A stretch of 64,000 nucleotides of DNA, taken from assembly GCA_018816735.1 (NCBI GenBank), contig JAHIVH010000066.1, forward strand, positions 1 through 64,000. The letters are read 5' to 3'. Of this stretch, positions 36,438 to 45,253 are shown piece by piece. Source of the stretch: Pseudomonadota bacterium. Its GTDB lineage: Bacteria > Desulfobacterota > Desulfobacteria > Desulfobacterales > JAHIVH01. Numbering within the stretch: position 1 is the stretch's first letter; each line of letters begins with the position of its first letter. A program made the position numbers and the translations under genes. Under the pieces are notes generated by a model. It was not told where the DNA came from. It did not search any database and saw nothing but the letters and a program-made list of their open reading frames with translations.

Positions 36438-37814
36438 ATGGCAGAACAATACAGAATCAAAGGCAAGATCATTGACAGCAGAGGGACACCCGTACCTGAG
36501 ATAAAAGTCAAGGTGTATGATAACAATGGTGTTTTTATTTCAGATACAGTTACAGACAAAAAAGGCATGCTTGATTTTGAGTGTGTGGTTACGCCCAAGA
36601 GTATCAAGCTGGTCAGGGATAACAGGATTGTGGCTGTAAAGGATATTGCGGATATCATGACAGATGGCATCCTTGACCTGGGAGATATTGTAATTTGCAT
36701 GATTCCGCCTGCGGAATGGCATCTCAAGGGCGTCATCACGGACAAGATGAGCGGGGAGCCGCTTCAGGGGTTGACCGTGGAGCTTTGGGATGTGGACACG
36801 AGTATTTCCGGCGGCCCTTATTATGATCCTTTGGGAGAGGGCATCACGGATACAACCGGTAAATTCAGTGTCTGGTTTGACGGCATGGTATTTGAACGTG
36901 AGGCCACCTGGACAGGAGAGCAGTATCCGGATGTGCTTATCAAGGTAAAGAATGCATCAGGCGTTGTCATCCATGAAACGGAAGTCGACGAGAATGTATT
37001 GGGAAGTGCACACATTTGTCTCCCATATTGCACACACAAAGGCAAAGAATATGCCATTGAAATTGATTATGTGACGGTGAATATCAACAGGGTCGGGCCG
37101 GTGGATATTTCCGATATCAATGCGTCAGGACTTGCGTCATATCTTGGGATAAATGGCAGGCCGTTTGGCGGCAATACAACCATCAGCGGAAGAATCTGGG
37201 GGGCAAAAGTCGATAAGTGGAAGCTGTATTATGCTGAAGGGTTTATCGATTCCGGAGACTCCCGTCTGACCGGCCTTGGCCCCAGTTCCCCTGATCCATC
37301 CGGTTTTACCATGATTGCCCAGGGAACGAACAAGGTTTGGGACGGCCCTGTTTACAAATGGAATACGTCGAGTCTGGAAGGGACCTACACGGCGATATTG
37401 GTTGTATGGGATCAGGACGGAAATGAATACCATGATAACCGGACCGTGTTTCTCCACAATACGATCATAACGCCTCCAGCGCAAATCACATTCCCTGCTC
37501 CGGGAAACACCTTGAGCAAAAGCGAAATCACTTCCGTCGACATTCAAGGCACGGCTTCGGATGATTATTTCTGGGCCTTTGTATTGCATTGGGCTGGACC
37601 AACCCAGACAGAACTCACCGGTTCCGGGATCGCTTATCCTGCAGCCGGTAATTATACGCCCGTCGTGAGCAATGTACTGGGTGAATGGGATATCACCTCT
37701 AAACCGGAAGGGCCTTACGTTGTGAGACTGGCCGTTCATGACAGAACGATTCTGAATGACGGTGGGGATACCCGAACGGACTGGACGTGGAACACGCTGT
37801 ACATCACGGCATAA
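36438..37814 (+). CDS. Multi-domain beta-sandwich protein of the ECF/CHAT locus
   Basis: A 458-residue protein starting at 36438 behind AGAGGT; an ATG seven codons earlier has no site. Residues about 3-75 (YRIKGKIIDSRGTPVPEIKV) and about 92-185 (WHLKGVITDKMSGEPLQGL) are two carboxypeptidase-regulatory-like domains. The second half (about 205-458) has Ig-like strands and ends DWTWNTLYITA. There is no signal peptide, membrane segment or catalytic motif. It may be cytoplasmic or leave the cell by a non-Sec route. It has its own promoter motif, shared with the next gene, and a strong hairpin follows its stop. The function is unknown. Confidence 0.75.
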   Translation: MAEQYRIKGKIIDSRGTPVPEIKVKVYDNNGVFISDTVTDKKGMLDFECVVTPKSIKLVRDNRIVAVKDIADIMTDGILDLGDIVICMIPPAEWHLKGVITDKMSGEPLQGLTVELWDVDTSISGGPYYDPLGEGITDTTGKFSVWFDGMVFEREATWTGEQYPDVLIKVKNASGVVIHETEVDENVLGSAHICLPYCTHKGKEYAIEIDYVTVNINRVGPVDISDINASGLASYLGINGRPFGGNTTISGRIWGAKVDKWKLYYAEGFIDSGDSRLTGLGPSSPDPSGFTMIAQGTNKVWDGPVYKWNTSSLEGTYTAILVVWDQDGNEYHDNRTVFLHNTIITPPAQITFPAPGNTLSKSEITSVDIQGTASDDYFWAFVLHWAGPTQTELTGSGIAYPAAGNYTPVVSNVLGEWDITSKPEGPYVVRLAVHDRTILNDGGDTRTDWTWNTLYITA

Positions 37815-37835
37815 ATAATTCTGTCAACAGGATTT

Positions 37836-37863
37836 GGGTAAAACCCGCTATCGGGTTTTACCC
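37836..37863 (+). terminator. Strong hairpin between the first two genes of the ECF/CHAT locus
   Basis: GGGTAAAACCCG (37836-37847) and CGGGTTTTACCC (37852-37863) form a perfect 12-bp stem with a 4-nt loop. A run of T starts about 12 nt later rather than directly, so it may be a terminator or an mRNA-end stabiliser. The next gene has its own promoter motif just after it. Confidence 0.65.
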
Positions 37864-37890
37864 AGACAGGTCAATTTTTTTCATATCTGC

Positions 37891-37919
37891 TGTCGCAAAA
37901 AAAAATAATTTACGTATGG
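37891..37919 (+). promoter_or_regulatory. Candidate ECF sigma promoter, copy 2
   Basis: TGTCGCAAAAA at 37891-37901, 9-nt spacer, TACGTATGG at 37911-37919. It has the same blocks and spacing as copy 1 at 36275. It ends 48 nt before the ATG of the lipoprotein gene that heads the sigma/anti-sigma/CHAT operon, a normal promoter distance. Confidence 0.75.
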
Positions 37920-37967
37920 TTTGTATGAAGATATAAGCATCCTGTATAACTCATCGGATTACAAGAT

Positions 37968-40034
37968 ATGGCATATAGACTAATCGGGACAATTATCATA
38001 TATTCAATATTCCTTTTCTGCTTTTCCTCCTGTGCGGTGAATCACGGACCGGTCTATATAAAAGATGGAAAAAAATATGGTGTGGTTTCAGGTAATTTTA
38101 CCGATCACTGGTTTGATTATTATGAGAGAGGTCTTTCATATAAAGACGGGGAATATTATCAAGATGCACTTTCGGATATTGATACGGCGATAAAAATAAA
38201 ACCCCATGATCAACGATGGATAAACACCTATGGCATGCATTTTATTGATTATTTCCCCCATCGTGAAAAGGGGATTATTTATTTTTTCCTGGGAGAATAC
38301 ACGCTTTCAGAAGACGAATTGATTCTTTCCATGCATCATGCACCTTCTGCAAAAGCAGGTTATTTTCTTGATCAGGTGAGGATAAAAAGAATGCTTCTGG
38401 AAAAAAAAGAGATTTCAGCACCTGAAATCAGTCTGGTGTATCCAAAGCGGACAAATGAAGAATATGCTGAAATTACCGGGTTTGTAATGGATGAATGCTA
38501 TGTGTCGGCTATTTTTGCCGCAGGTGGGCAAAACCTGATCGAATCATCCGGTAAACATATTCCATTTAAAAAAACAGTGTATCTTCCTGAAGGAAAAAAT
38601 GATTTGGATATTATGGCGAAGAATTTGATGGGCGGACAGACGAAAAAAACGATTCAGATTGAGATTGACAGATCCGGCCCCACAATCGTCATTACACATT
38701 TTGTTCCTGGTTTGAAAATCACAGGTTATGTGACGGATCAGTCGGAGGTCACGTCTTTTAAAGTCAATCAAACGGAAAAAGTTGACACCCTGGAACGGGG
38801 CTCTTTTTCTGTTGTGATAAATAGTGATTTTGAACCGGTCGTTCTTGCCGCATCAGATGATCTTGGGAATAAGACGGAACTCGCCCTGGTACAGGATAAG
38901 ACAACACATATCCTGTGCCCCTTATATGATGTTTTGCTGGCGAGTAACAGCCTTTCAGCAACAGACAGTCCTTCCGGATTGATGAATCCGCATCCGCAGG
39001 TACAGATTGTACTGAATCATATAACCGATGAATGTATCGTTTATAAAAGAAATATCAATTTAAAAGGCGAGATCAGAAGTCCTTCCAAAATAAAGAAAAT
39101 TGATCTGTTGATAGATGGCCGGAATGTCGGGAATGCCCTTTCGGAAGGAAACAAGTCTGTCCACATATCAGGCCATGTGATTTCATTTAATAAATCCATA
39201 TCGGTCAAAGAAGGGGAAAACAGATTTGCCATTTCCGCAGAAGATATCTCCGGCAATGTTTATACAAAAGAAATCACGATTCTTCGAAAGATTCCGGAGA
39301 TATTGAAACTTGAAAATCGCTTTGCAATAAAAATTTATCCCCTTGATGAACGTGTGAAAAAATATAAAAGCGACCTGATCAACTGGTTGTTCGGAAAGAC
39401 ACCTGTATTCAGCGGATATTCAAGATTCATGGATCAGTCAAGCAGTGACATTTTCCGAAAAAGTATCGAACAGGAGATTTTAAGTAGAAAGCGGTTTCAG
39501 CTTGTTTCTCTTGATCAGATAGACCTCTTGAAGACGGCAAGATCAGATGATAGACTACTTCTGGGTCCAACCGGAAATCAGACCCGCGCGGCACTTCCTG
39601 ATGCGTTGCTGATCGGAAATAGCTGTGTTGACAAAAACGGGACAGACGTGACGGTTCGCCTGATCGATCTTTCTTCTTTTGAGGAAATTATTTCAAAAGA
39701 TGTATTTTGTACGGGAAACGAAATCGATGACCTGAAAATGATGGCTGTCCAATTGTCCGAGAAGCTTCACATGGCCCTTCCGGTTGTTAAAGGATGCATT
39801 GATCGGATTTCCGGCCGGACAATTCGCGTTTCCTTCGACAATGGCAGGATTGCGGAAGGGTGGCCTCTTTTTGTATATAGTGATCAAAATGGCCTGAATG
39901 ATATTGACACCTGTATTTCAAAAGAGTGTCACCCGAATATTAAGGGTATATTTAAAATGGGCTGTGACAAAACGATTGATATGGGAAAATCTTCCGCTCA
40001 TGTTGAGACGGGGGACAAGGTCATAAATAAATGA
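37968..40034 (+). CDS. Large lipoprotein with TPR, Ig-like and CsgG-like regions
   Basis: A 688-residue lipoprotein with lipobox FSSC (Cys 22). Residues about 45-140 look like TPR repeats (YYERGLSYKDGEYYQDALSDIDTAIKIKP). Residues about 155-240 and 365-440 are Ig-like sandwich modules (ISLVYPKRTNEEYAEITGFV; INLKGEIRSPSKIKKIDLLIDG). Residues about 500-600 resemble the CsgG/FlgO region (FQLVSLDQIDLL ... LPDALLIGNSCVDKNGTDVTVRLID). It sits directly behind an ECF promoter motif and its stop overlaps the sigma-factor start by 4 nt. An envelope sensor or scaffold for the sigma/CHAT pathway is plausible, by context. Confidence 0.75.
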   Translation: MAYRLIGTIIIYSIFLFCFSSCAVNHGPVYIKDGKKYGVVSGNFTDHWFDYYERGLSYKDGEYYQDALSDIDTAIKIKPHDQRWINTYGMHFIDYFPHREKGIIYFFLGEYTLSEDELILSMHHAPSAKAGYFLDQVRIKRMLLEKKEISAPEISLVYPKRTNEEYAEITGFVMDECYVSAIFAAGGQNLIESSGKHIPFKKTVYLPEGKNDLDIMAKNLMGGQTKKTIQIEIDRSGPTIVITHFVPGLKITGYVTDQSEVTSFKVNQTEKVDTLERGSFSVVINSDFEPVVLAASDDLGNKTELALVQDKTTHILCPLYDVLLASNSLSATDSPSGLMNPHPQVQIVLNHITDECIVYKRNINLKGEIRSPSKIKKIDLLIDGRNVGNALSEGNKSVHISGHVISFNKSISVKEGENRFAISAEDISGNVYTKEITILRKIPEILKLENRFAIKIYPLDERVKKYKSDLINWLFGKTPVFSGYSRFMDQSSSDIFRKSIEQEILSRKRFQLVSLDQIDLLKTARSDDRLLLGPTGNQTRAALPDALLIGNSCVDKNGTDVTVRLIDLSSFEEIISKDVFCTGNEIDDLKMMAVQLSEKLHMALPVVKGCIDRISGRTIRVSFDNGRIAEGWPLFVYSDQNGLNDIDTCISKECHPNIKGIFKMGCDKTIDMGKSSAHVETGDKVINK

Positions 40035-40627
40035 GCCTGAATCGTGACAAAGAAAAAACCATTCTTCATGAATGCCTTGTTATGAATAAAATGGACGGGC
40101 TTGTACGGGAATATGGCAATCTGGTCAAGGCAATTGTTCGTAAAACTTTTATGCTTGCCTGTATTCCAATTATTCCTGAGGATGTTGAAGATGTGTGCAT
40201 GGAAGTGTTTATGCGCTTGTTTTTAGATAATTGCAGGAAACTGAAACAATTTGATCCGGACAAACTCAGTCTGCCCGGATGGATTAAGCTAATCGCAAAC
40301 CAGACAACCATTGATGAGATAAGAAAAAAAGATCCCCATTCCATTTCAAGAAGCAATGAAAGGGTAATGATCGATGATGTCTTTCACCTATTGAAATATA
40401 ATGCGGATCAAAATTACGATGTAAAGGAAAAGCTTGGCATTGTTATAGACACAATCGAAAAAATGCTGCCAAATGATAGAATGATTTTAAGAATGTTCTA
40501 TTGTGAACAGCTTTCTCTGGAAGAAGTTTCAGAGAAATTAGGAAAGAGTAAAAAGACAACCCAGACAGTAAAGGACAGGGCCAGACGGAAACTCATTAAA
40601 AAGGTTGAAGAAAGGCTATACCTGTAA
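40031..40627 (+). CDS. ECF-type RNA polymerase sigma factor
   Basis: A 198-residue sigma-70-family protein of ECF size. Region 2 is about residues 15-100 (EDVEDVCMEVFMRLFLD, then LPGWIKLIANQTTIDEIRKK, the -10-binding segment). Region 4 is about 135-195 (LPNDRMILRMFYCEQLSLEEVSEKLGKSKKTTQTV, key helix-turn-helix residues L-S-L-E-E-V and K-S-K-K-T). No extra domain is present. It overlaps the lipoprotein gene by 4 nt and is followed 12 nt later by its anti-sigma gene. Two matching promoter motifs in the locus suggest positive autoregulation. Confidence 0.92.
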   Translation: MSLNRDKEKTILHECLVMNKMDGLVREYGNLVKAIVRKTFMLACIPIIPEDVEDVCMEVFMRLFLDNCRKLKQFDPDKLSLPGWIKLIANQTTIDEIRKKDPHSISRSNERVMIDDVFHLLKYNADQNYDVKEKLGIVIDTIEKMLPNDRMILRMFYCEQLSLEEVSEKLGKSKKTTQTVKDRARRKLIKKVEERLYL

Positions 40628-40639
40628 GTAGGAGATGCT

Positions 40640-41302
40640 ATGGAAGTATCATGCGTTGACATTGAAATATTGTCAGATATCATTAGTGGAAATATTTCAA
40701 AAGAAGAAAAGACAAGGTTGATTGCCCATCTTCAAACATGCAGCAATTGCTTTGAAAGGGTGAACTCCGCTCTGCTTGTCTTAAGTGACAGTGAGATCGA
40801 TAACTGGAGCCCTCTTCCTGAAAAAGAAGTTAGACGTATTGTGAATAAAATCAAGAAAAAAACCAGAAAACCTTTGTTCAGCCGAAAATTGCTTTACCGG
40901 AAACTTATTAAATGGCGAGAGGAATTTGGGCCTGATTTGCCTTTGGTTTATGGCTACGCCAGAAATGCTTCAAAATCCCCGGATAAGCCAAAGATAGAAT
41001 ATATACATACAGAAAAGGATTTCAGTGATGTAAAAACAGCCATCCTGTTTGAAAAGTATAATGACAGGTTCAATATTCATATCCGGATGAATAACAATGC
41101 CGGTATTAAAAATATACGGTTTCATCTGGTGAGTGACGACGGGCAGGTTTCACGATTGTTGAAAGAAGGACATGCGTCATTTGAAGATTTCCCGTTTGGC
41201 ACTTACCAGCTCGTTGCCGTTCATAAACAAATCAAAAAAGGCATATATCACTTCGATATTAATCAAAGAGGTCTCGAAAATGGAGAAAACACTCTATCTT
41301 GA
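40640..41302 (+). CDS. Soluble zinc-finger (ZAS) anti-sigma factor
   Basis: A 220-residue protein. The N-terminal anti-sigma zinc motif H-x3-C-x2-C is seen as H30, C34 and C37 in AHLQTCSNCFERV, with C5 as a possible fourth ligand. No hydrophobic helix follows, so unlike many anti-sigmas it is soluble. Residues about 120-215 form an unassigned strand-rich domain. Its last 23 nt overlap the start of the CHAT gene, so the two are made together. An anti-sigma factor coupled to a protease gene makes it a candidate CHAT substrate (inference). Confidence 0.82.
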   Translation: MEVSCVDIEILSDIISGNISKEEKTRLIAHLQTCSNCFERVNSALLVLSDSEIDNWSPLPEKEVRRIVNKIKKKTRKPLFSRKLLYRKLIKWREEFGPDLPLVYGYARNASKSPDKPKIEYIHTEKDFSDVKTAILFEKYNDRFNIHIRMNNNAGIKNIRFHLVSDDGQVSRLLKEGHASFEDFPFGTYQLVAVHKQIKKGIYHFDINQRGLENGENTLS

Positions 41303-43094
41303 AGCTGCCCGTGAAGGCGATACATTAAAAATCGGCATAAGCGAGCGTCTGGATTCAGACCTTGACCCCTGTATTGATCTATATGAGGTTAAAGAGCTTT
41401 CCATGGAAAAACTCTCTCATATCGAAGAATTATGCCGGGAAACCATGAATTTTTTAGGCTCTGCAAGTGGCAAACAAGATATCAATTGCAGGGCAGGGGA
41501 CAGCCTGAAAAAAATGGGAGAGATGTTGTGTGATGAGCTGCTGACATCCAAAATAAAAGAAACCATTGACCGTTCCGATGCATCTTCGCTTATTATCCGG
41601 ATGGACGACAAGATGGTTCAGATTCCATGGGAACTGATATGCCTGAAAGGACTGTTCCTTTGTGAACGGTTTAATTTGGGGCGTGTGGTAAGAACGCGCC
41701 AGGACATTACCGATATCAAGACGAAGCATATTTCCTATCCCATAAACATGTGGATCCTTGCCAATCCAGGTAAAGACCTGTCCAGTGCAGATAAAGAGGG
41801 TGAGCTTATCCTTAAAATAGCAGATACGCTTAATCCGGACGATGAAACACTGATAAACGCATCTCTTGATTCGTCAAATGTGACACCGGAAAAGATAAGT
41901 TCTAAAATAAAAAATTCAGATATCGTTCATTTTGCGGGTCATGCGGAATATGATGCGCACCACGCTTCCCAAAGCGGATGGAAGCTTTCAGACGGCTATT
42001 TCAGTCCTCAGACCATCGACAAAATGGCAGGCAGTTCGAAAATGCCAGCCATCGTATTTTCAAATGCGTGCCTTTCTGCCCGGACAGATGAGTGGAAGCA
42101 GGGGCATGATTCTTTTGGTATTGTAAATGCTTTTTTAAGGGCAGGTGTGAAGTATTATGTCGGCACTGCCTGGGAAATCATGGACACGCCAAGCACACGA
42201 TTTGCCTGTGAGTTTTATAATCAGCTTTTTTCCGGTAAATCAATCGGAGAATCGGTTCGTCTTGCACGAATAGAAATTAAAAGCAGATACTCAAACGATT
42301 ACGTGGGATGGGCCGGTTACCTTTTGTACGGTGATCCGCGGTACAAGGTTTTTGATACCGTTAATGAAACCAATACATTCATCCACGAAAAGATGACCCC
42401 TGCTGCCGTTGATGCAGAAATCCAGAGTAATTTTCGCGGCACGTTTTCAGAAAAAGACCAGGCCGGTTTAAAACTTGCCGGAAAAAAGACTAACAGCCAG
42501 TTTATCGTCATGTTCATGACGATAGCCGTGATCGTATCCAGCGGGATCTGGGGTTTTTCTTTTCTCAATAAAAGGTTTGACCTGGATGTTTTGAAATTCA
42601 ATAAAGAATGGCTTTACAGGGAAAAAGAAAGAAATGACGACCTGATTGAAAATATCATCAAATACAATAAAAATAACGTCGAATCCCAGACAGATAGGGT
42701 CGTAAAGGCTTATGCATTAACCGTTGCACTGGTCTATAATCCCATTAATCCAATTGCCGGGATGGTCGCCTCAACGATTAAAAAGGACATCCGGCAGAAA
42801 TTTCCGGATGTCAGGTTTGTGGAACGTCAGGAGTTGAATACACTTCTTGAAGAAGCCAACCTGGCGTTTGCTCTTCCTTCTGACAAAACATTCACACTCA
42901 ATATGCTGCCAGCAGACTATATTATAAAACTTAAGGCAGATGAATCATCATCAGGCATGGATATGGATTTAAACCTTCTGTCCACAAAAAGTGGAGAAAA
43001 TCTTTTGCAGGACAGTTTTAAACTCAAGAACAGAAAAGAGATACCTGAAAAAATAATTGATAATATCGTTACACTTTTAAAACACAAGGGGTGA
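41280..43094 (+). CDS. Membrane-anchored CHAT (caspase-like) protease
   Basis: A 604-residue protein from the ATG at 41280 (AGAGG 8-12 nt ahead). The CHAT cysteine-protease domain spans about 100-360. The catalytic His is H221 in HFAGHA and the Cys is C264 in SNACLSA, with YVGTAWEI and YLLYGDP as further CHAT landmarks. A single transmembrane helix is at about 408-429. The C-terminal part (about 450-604) contains RFVERQELNTLLEE and ADYIIKLKAD, resembling CsgG/FlgO-type periplasmic domains. With no signal peptide, the protease should face the cytoplasm and the C-terminus the periplasm. A transmembrane sensor-protease is the natural reading. The substrate is unknown. Confidence 0.85.
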   Translation: MEKTLYLEAAREGDTLKIGISERLDSDLDPCIDLYEVKELSMEKLSHIEELCRETMNFLGSASGKQDINCRAGDSLKKMGEMLCDELLTSKIKETIDRSDASSLIIRMDDKMVQIPWELICLKGLFLCERFNLGRVVRTRQDITDIKTKHISYPINMWILANPGKDLSSADKEGELILKIADTLNPDDETLINASLDSSNVTPEKISSKIKNSDIVHFAGHAEYDAHHASQSGWKLSDGYFSPQTIDKMAGSSKMPAIVFSNACLSARTDEWKQGHDSFGIVNAFLRAGVKYYVGTAWEIMDTPSTRFACEFYNQLFSGKSIGESVRLARIEIKSRYSNDYVGWAGYLLYGDPRYKVFDTVNETNTFIHEKMTPAAVDAEIQSNFRGTFSEKDQAGLKLAGKKTNSQFIVMFMTIAVIVSSGIWGFSFLNKRFDLDVLKFNKEWLYREKERNDDLIENIIKYNKNNVESQTDRVVKAYALTVALVYNPINPIAGMVASTIKKDIRQKFPDVRFVERQELNTLLEEANLAFALPSDKTFTLNMLPADYIIKLKADESSSGMDMDLNLLSTKSGENLLQDSFKLKNRKEIPEKIIDNIVTLLKHKG

Positions 43095-43127
43095 TGGTTT
43101 TAAAGCGCATATAACAAGAGGAAAAAA

Positions 43128-43565
43128 ATGAAAGCAATGCTTGAAAATCGGATTAAGGATGAAATTTTTAGGTTTAATGAGAATTTATTTGGCTTAATCA
43201 AAGGGATTGATACACATCTGGAGCTTGATGAAGAAACGTTTACGATTATCGAAAATTCAAATAAATTCTTGATATTTTGTGCCGTAAAAGAGCTTCATGA
43301 AAAAGAAATCGGAGAACCGGTGTGTGTTATTTACAATGAAGAAGGGGACGCCGATCCCAAAACAAAACGGATTTCGTTCGGGCGATCCCTTGCGCAGTAT
43401 CGGAGATATTATAAGAAGACAGCAGGGCAATGCCAGACCATACAAAAAAAAGTCCCGGATGATTGTCTTCCGGATGATATCCTCTGGTCTTACAGATTCA
43501 GGAATTATATTATCTACCAGAATCTTGATGGTTCATATGGCCTTTGTCATATGAATGGCATATGA
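43128..43565 (+). CDS. Hypothetical protein of the ECF/CHAT operon
   Basis: A 145-residue protein with AAGAGG before the ATG, 33 nt after the CHAT gene. It is soluble, mixed alpha/beta, with CAVKELHEKEIGEP and SFGRSLAQYRRYY. No family is recognised. By position it is the last gene of the CHAT operon and may be a regulator, substrate or effector. A hairpin (GGGCAGGT 43635-43642 / ACCTGCCC 43649-43656) lies 70 nt downstream. Confidence 0.65.
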   Translation: MKAMLENRIKDEIFRFNENLFGLIKGIDTHLELDEETFTIIENSNKFLIFCAVKELHEKEIGEPVCVIYNEEGDADPKTKRISFGRSLAQYRRYYKKTAGQCQTIQKKVPDDCLPDDILWSYRFRNYIIYQNLDGSYGLCHMNGI

Positions 43566-43968
43566 ACAGAAGCACATGGCCCGTATCAATACCGTTCGCT
43601 TGAATTTTTTTGCGGAACGGGATTTATACTTCAGGGGCAGGTTTTCTGACCTGCCCTGTATCTGAATACTGATATATACCCAAAATTTTTTCGCGGACAC
43701 AGGCATGACGAATATTGGACAGGCTATACCCCGCTTTGGGGTTCAGGACGCTATTGCCATGAAATCCCTTGCATTCAAGCCAATGTTTGTGATAACGAAC
43801 GAATCATTTCATCCGGATCATGGGGGTTTTCATTTTAACAATTTAAAAGTGCGCGAAAAAATAAACCTTTTTTTATAAACAGAAAAAATATACGTGGTGT
43901 CTTCTTAAAGACCAAGATTAAATTCTGGCCCTTTCTGTTTGGATTTGCGCCTGAACTGGCGGACGACA
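43566..43968. other. Intergenic region after the CHAT operon
   Basis: About 403 nt. It contains an 8-bp GC-rich hairpin (43635-43656, loop 6), probably a weak terminator since no T run follows, and a second short hairpin near 43727-43741 (ACCCCG/TGGGGT). A TACGTGG at 43891-43897 recalls the ECF -10 but has no matching upstream box. No gene was seen. Confidence 0.45.
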
Positions 43969-45228
43969 ATGAAAGCAAGATATAATATATGGCTTTTGAT
44001 CAACTGTTTGGGACTCTTTCTCTTTTGTGTCGCATCAGCGGAAGCGAACCCGAATATTTTATACACAAGCGCACCGAATCCTGTGGGGTCCGGTGCCAGG
44101 GCGCTTGGCATGGGCGGTGCCTTCATTGCAATTGCCGATGATGCAACCGCTGCCTCATGGAACCCGGCAGGCCTGGTGCAGCTGAAGCGGCCGGAGTTGT
44201 CAGTAGTGGGCAGCTATGTCAGGCGGAATGATTCTTTTGATTCCATAAAGGGCTATGGCACTCTGGAAGATTCAAACGTATCTTTGACTGACCTGAACTA
44301 TTTAAGCGTGGTTCTCCCATTTTCCATATTCTGCAGAAATATGGTTGTCTCCCTGAATTATCAACGTTTGTATGATTATTCATCAGACGGTGAATTTTCC
44401 GATGATATGGACACAGTTAAACGTAAAGCCTCCGGCAATCTGGCGCCCCTGGGGATAGCATATAGCCTCCAGATCACACCAGAACTAAAGTGGGGCATCA
44501 CTTTTAATTTCTGGGACAGGTTTGGTGGCAGCAATCAGTTGAAAGAAGAATATTCCTTTAGTGGCAGTTTTGAATTTCTCATCAAGGTAACCCATCGTTT
44601 TAAAGGTTTCAATATCAATACGGGTTTTTTGTGGCAACCATCGGAAGTCTTTGGCATTGGCGCAGTTGTTAAATCGCCTTTTACGGCGGACATCAAAGCC
44701 AAAACAGCGACATTTGTCATGGGAGAACCATTTGATGAAGAGACATATGAAACAGATAAACAATTGAAAATGCCCGTTTCATTTGGTGTTGGCGCTTATT
44801 ATAAATTGAATGATATCTTTAAAATATCCGTCGATATCTATCAAACCAACTGGAATAAATATATTTATATTGATGAAAATGATATCGAGTATTCTGCTGT
44901 CACCGGCCTTGAAAAAAATACGGCTCATGTGGATGCGACCAGACAGGTTCGTGCAGGGATGGAGTATCTTATCGTGAAGCCTGCCAAGTCCCTGACCTAT
45001 CCGTTAAGGCTGGGTGTTTTTTATGATCCGATTCCCGATAAAGGGAGTCCTGTGGATGCCTATGGCGGAAGCCTGGGTGTGGGATTATCAGCCGCACATT
45101 TTGCCATTGACGGCTTTTATCAATACAAGTTTTCAGTGAACCATTTTTCTGTGACAAAACACGAGGAATATTATCCGGATGATGTAAAAGAGCACACCAT
45201 ATACGTTTCATTTATTTATTATATATAA
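43969..45228 (+). CDS. Outer-membrane barrel protein, FadL/PorV-like (UPF0164 type)
   Basis: A 419-residue protein with a signal peptide (MKARYNIWLLINCLGLFLFCVASAEA, cleaved about residue 26). The mature part begins with SGARALGMGGAFIAIADDATAASWNPAGL, the signature of FadL/OmpP1 and PorV-like barrels. Regular amphipathic strands follow and the chain ends in an aromatic strand (YVSFIYYI), as in outer-membrane barrels. The ribosome site is weak, and an in-frame ATG ten codons earlier is less likely because of the signal. Transport of hydrophobic compounds or a secretion-linked role are both possible. Confidence 0.83.
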   Translation: MKARYNIWLLINCLGLFLFCVASAEANPNILYTSAPNPVGSGARALGMGGAFIAIADDATAASWNPAGLVQLKRPELSVVGSYVRRNDSFDSIKGYGTLEDSNVSLTDLNYLSVVLPFSIFCRNMVVSLNYQRLYDYSSDGEFSDDMDTVKRKASGNLAPLGIAYSLQITPELKWGITFNFWDRFGGSNQLKEEYSFSGSFEFLIKVTHRFKGFNINTGFLWQPSEVFGIGAVVKSPFTADIKAKTATFVMGEPFDEETYETDKQLKMPVSFGVGAYYKLNDIFKISVDIYQTNWNKYIYIDENDIEYSAVTGLEKNTAHVDATRQVRAGMEYLIVKPAKSLTYPLRLGVFYDPIPDKGSPVDAYGGSLGVGLSAAHFAIDGFYQYKFSVNHFSVTKHEEYYPDDVKEHTIYVSFIYYI

Positions 45229-45253
45229 ACTATTATAAAATAGGAGAGGTATC

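Noticed and set aside
43891..43897. TACGTGG before the barrel gene as a third ECF promoter
   Set aside because: One base off in the core, and the region at the right distance upstream is only T/A rich with no TGTCGC.
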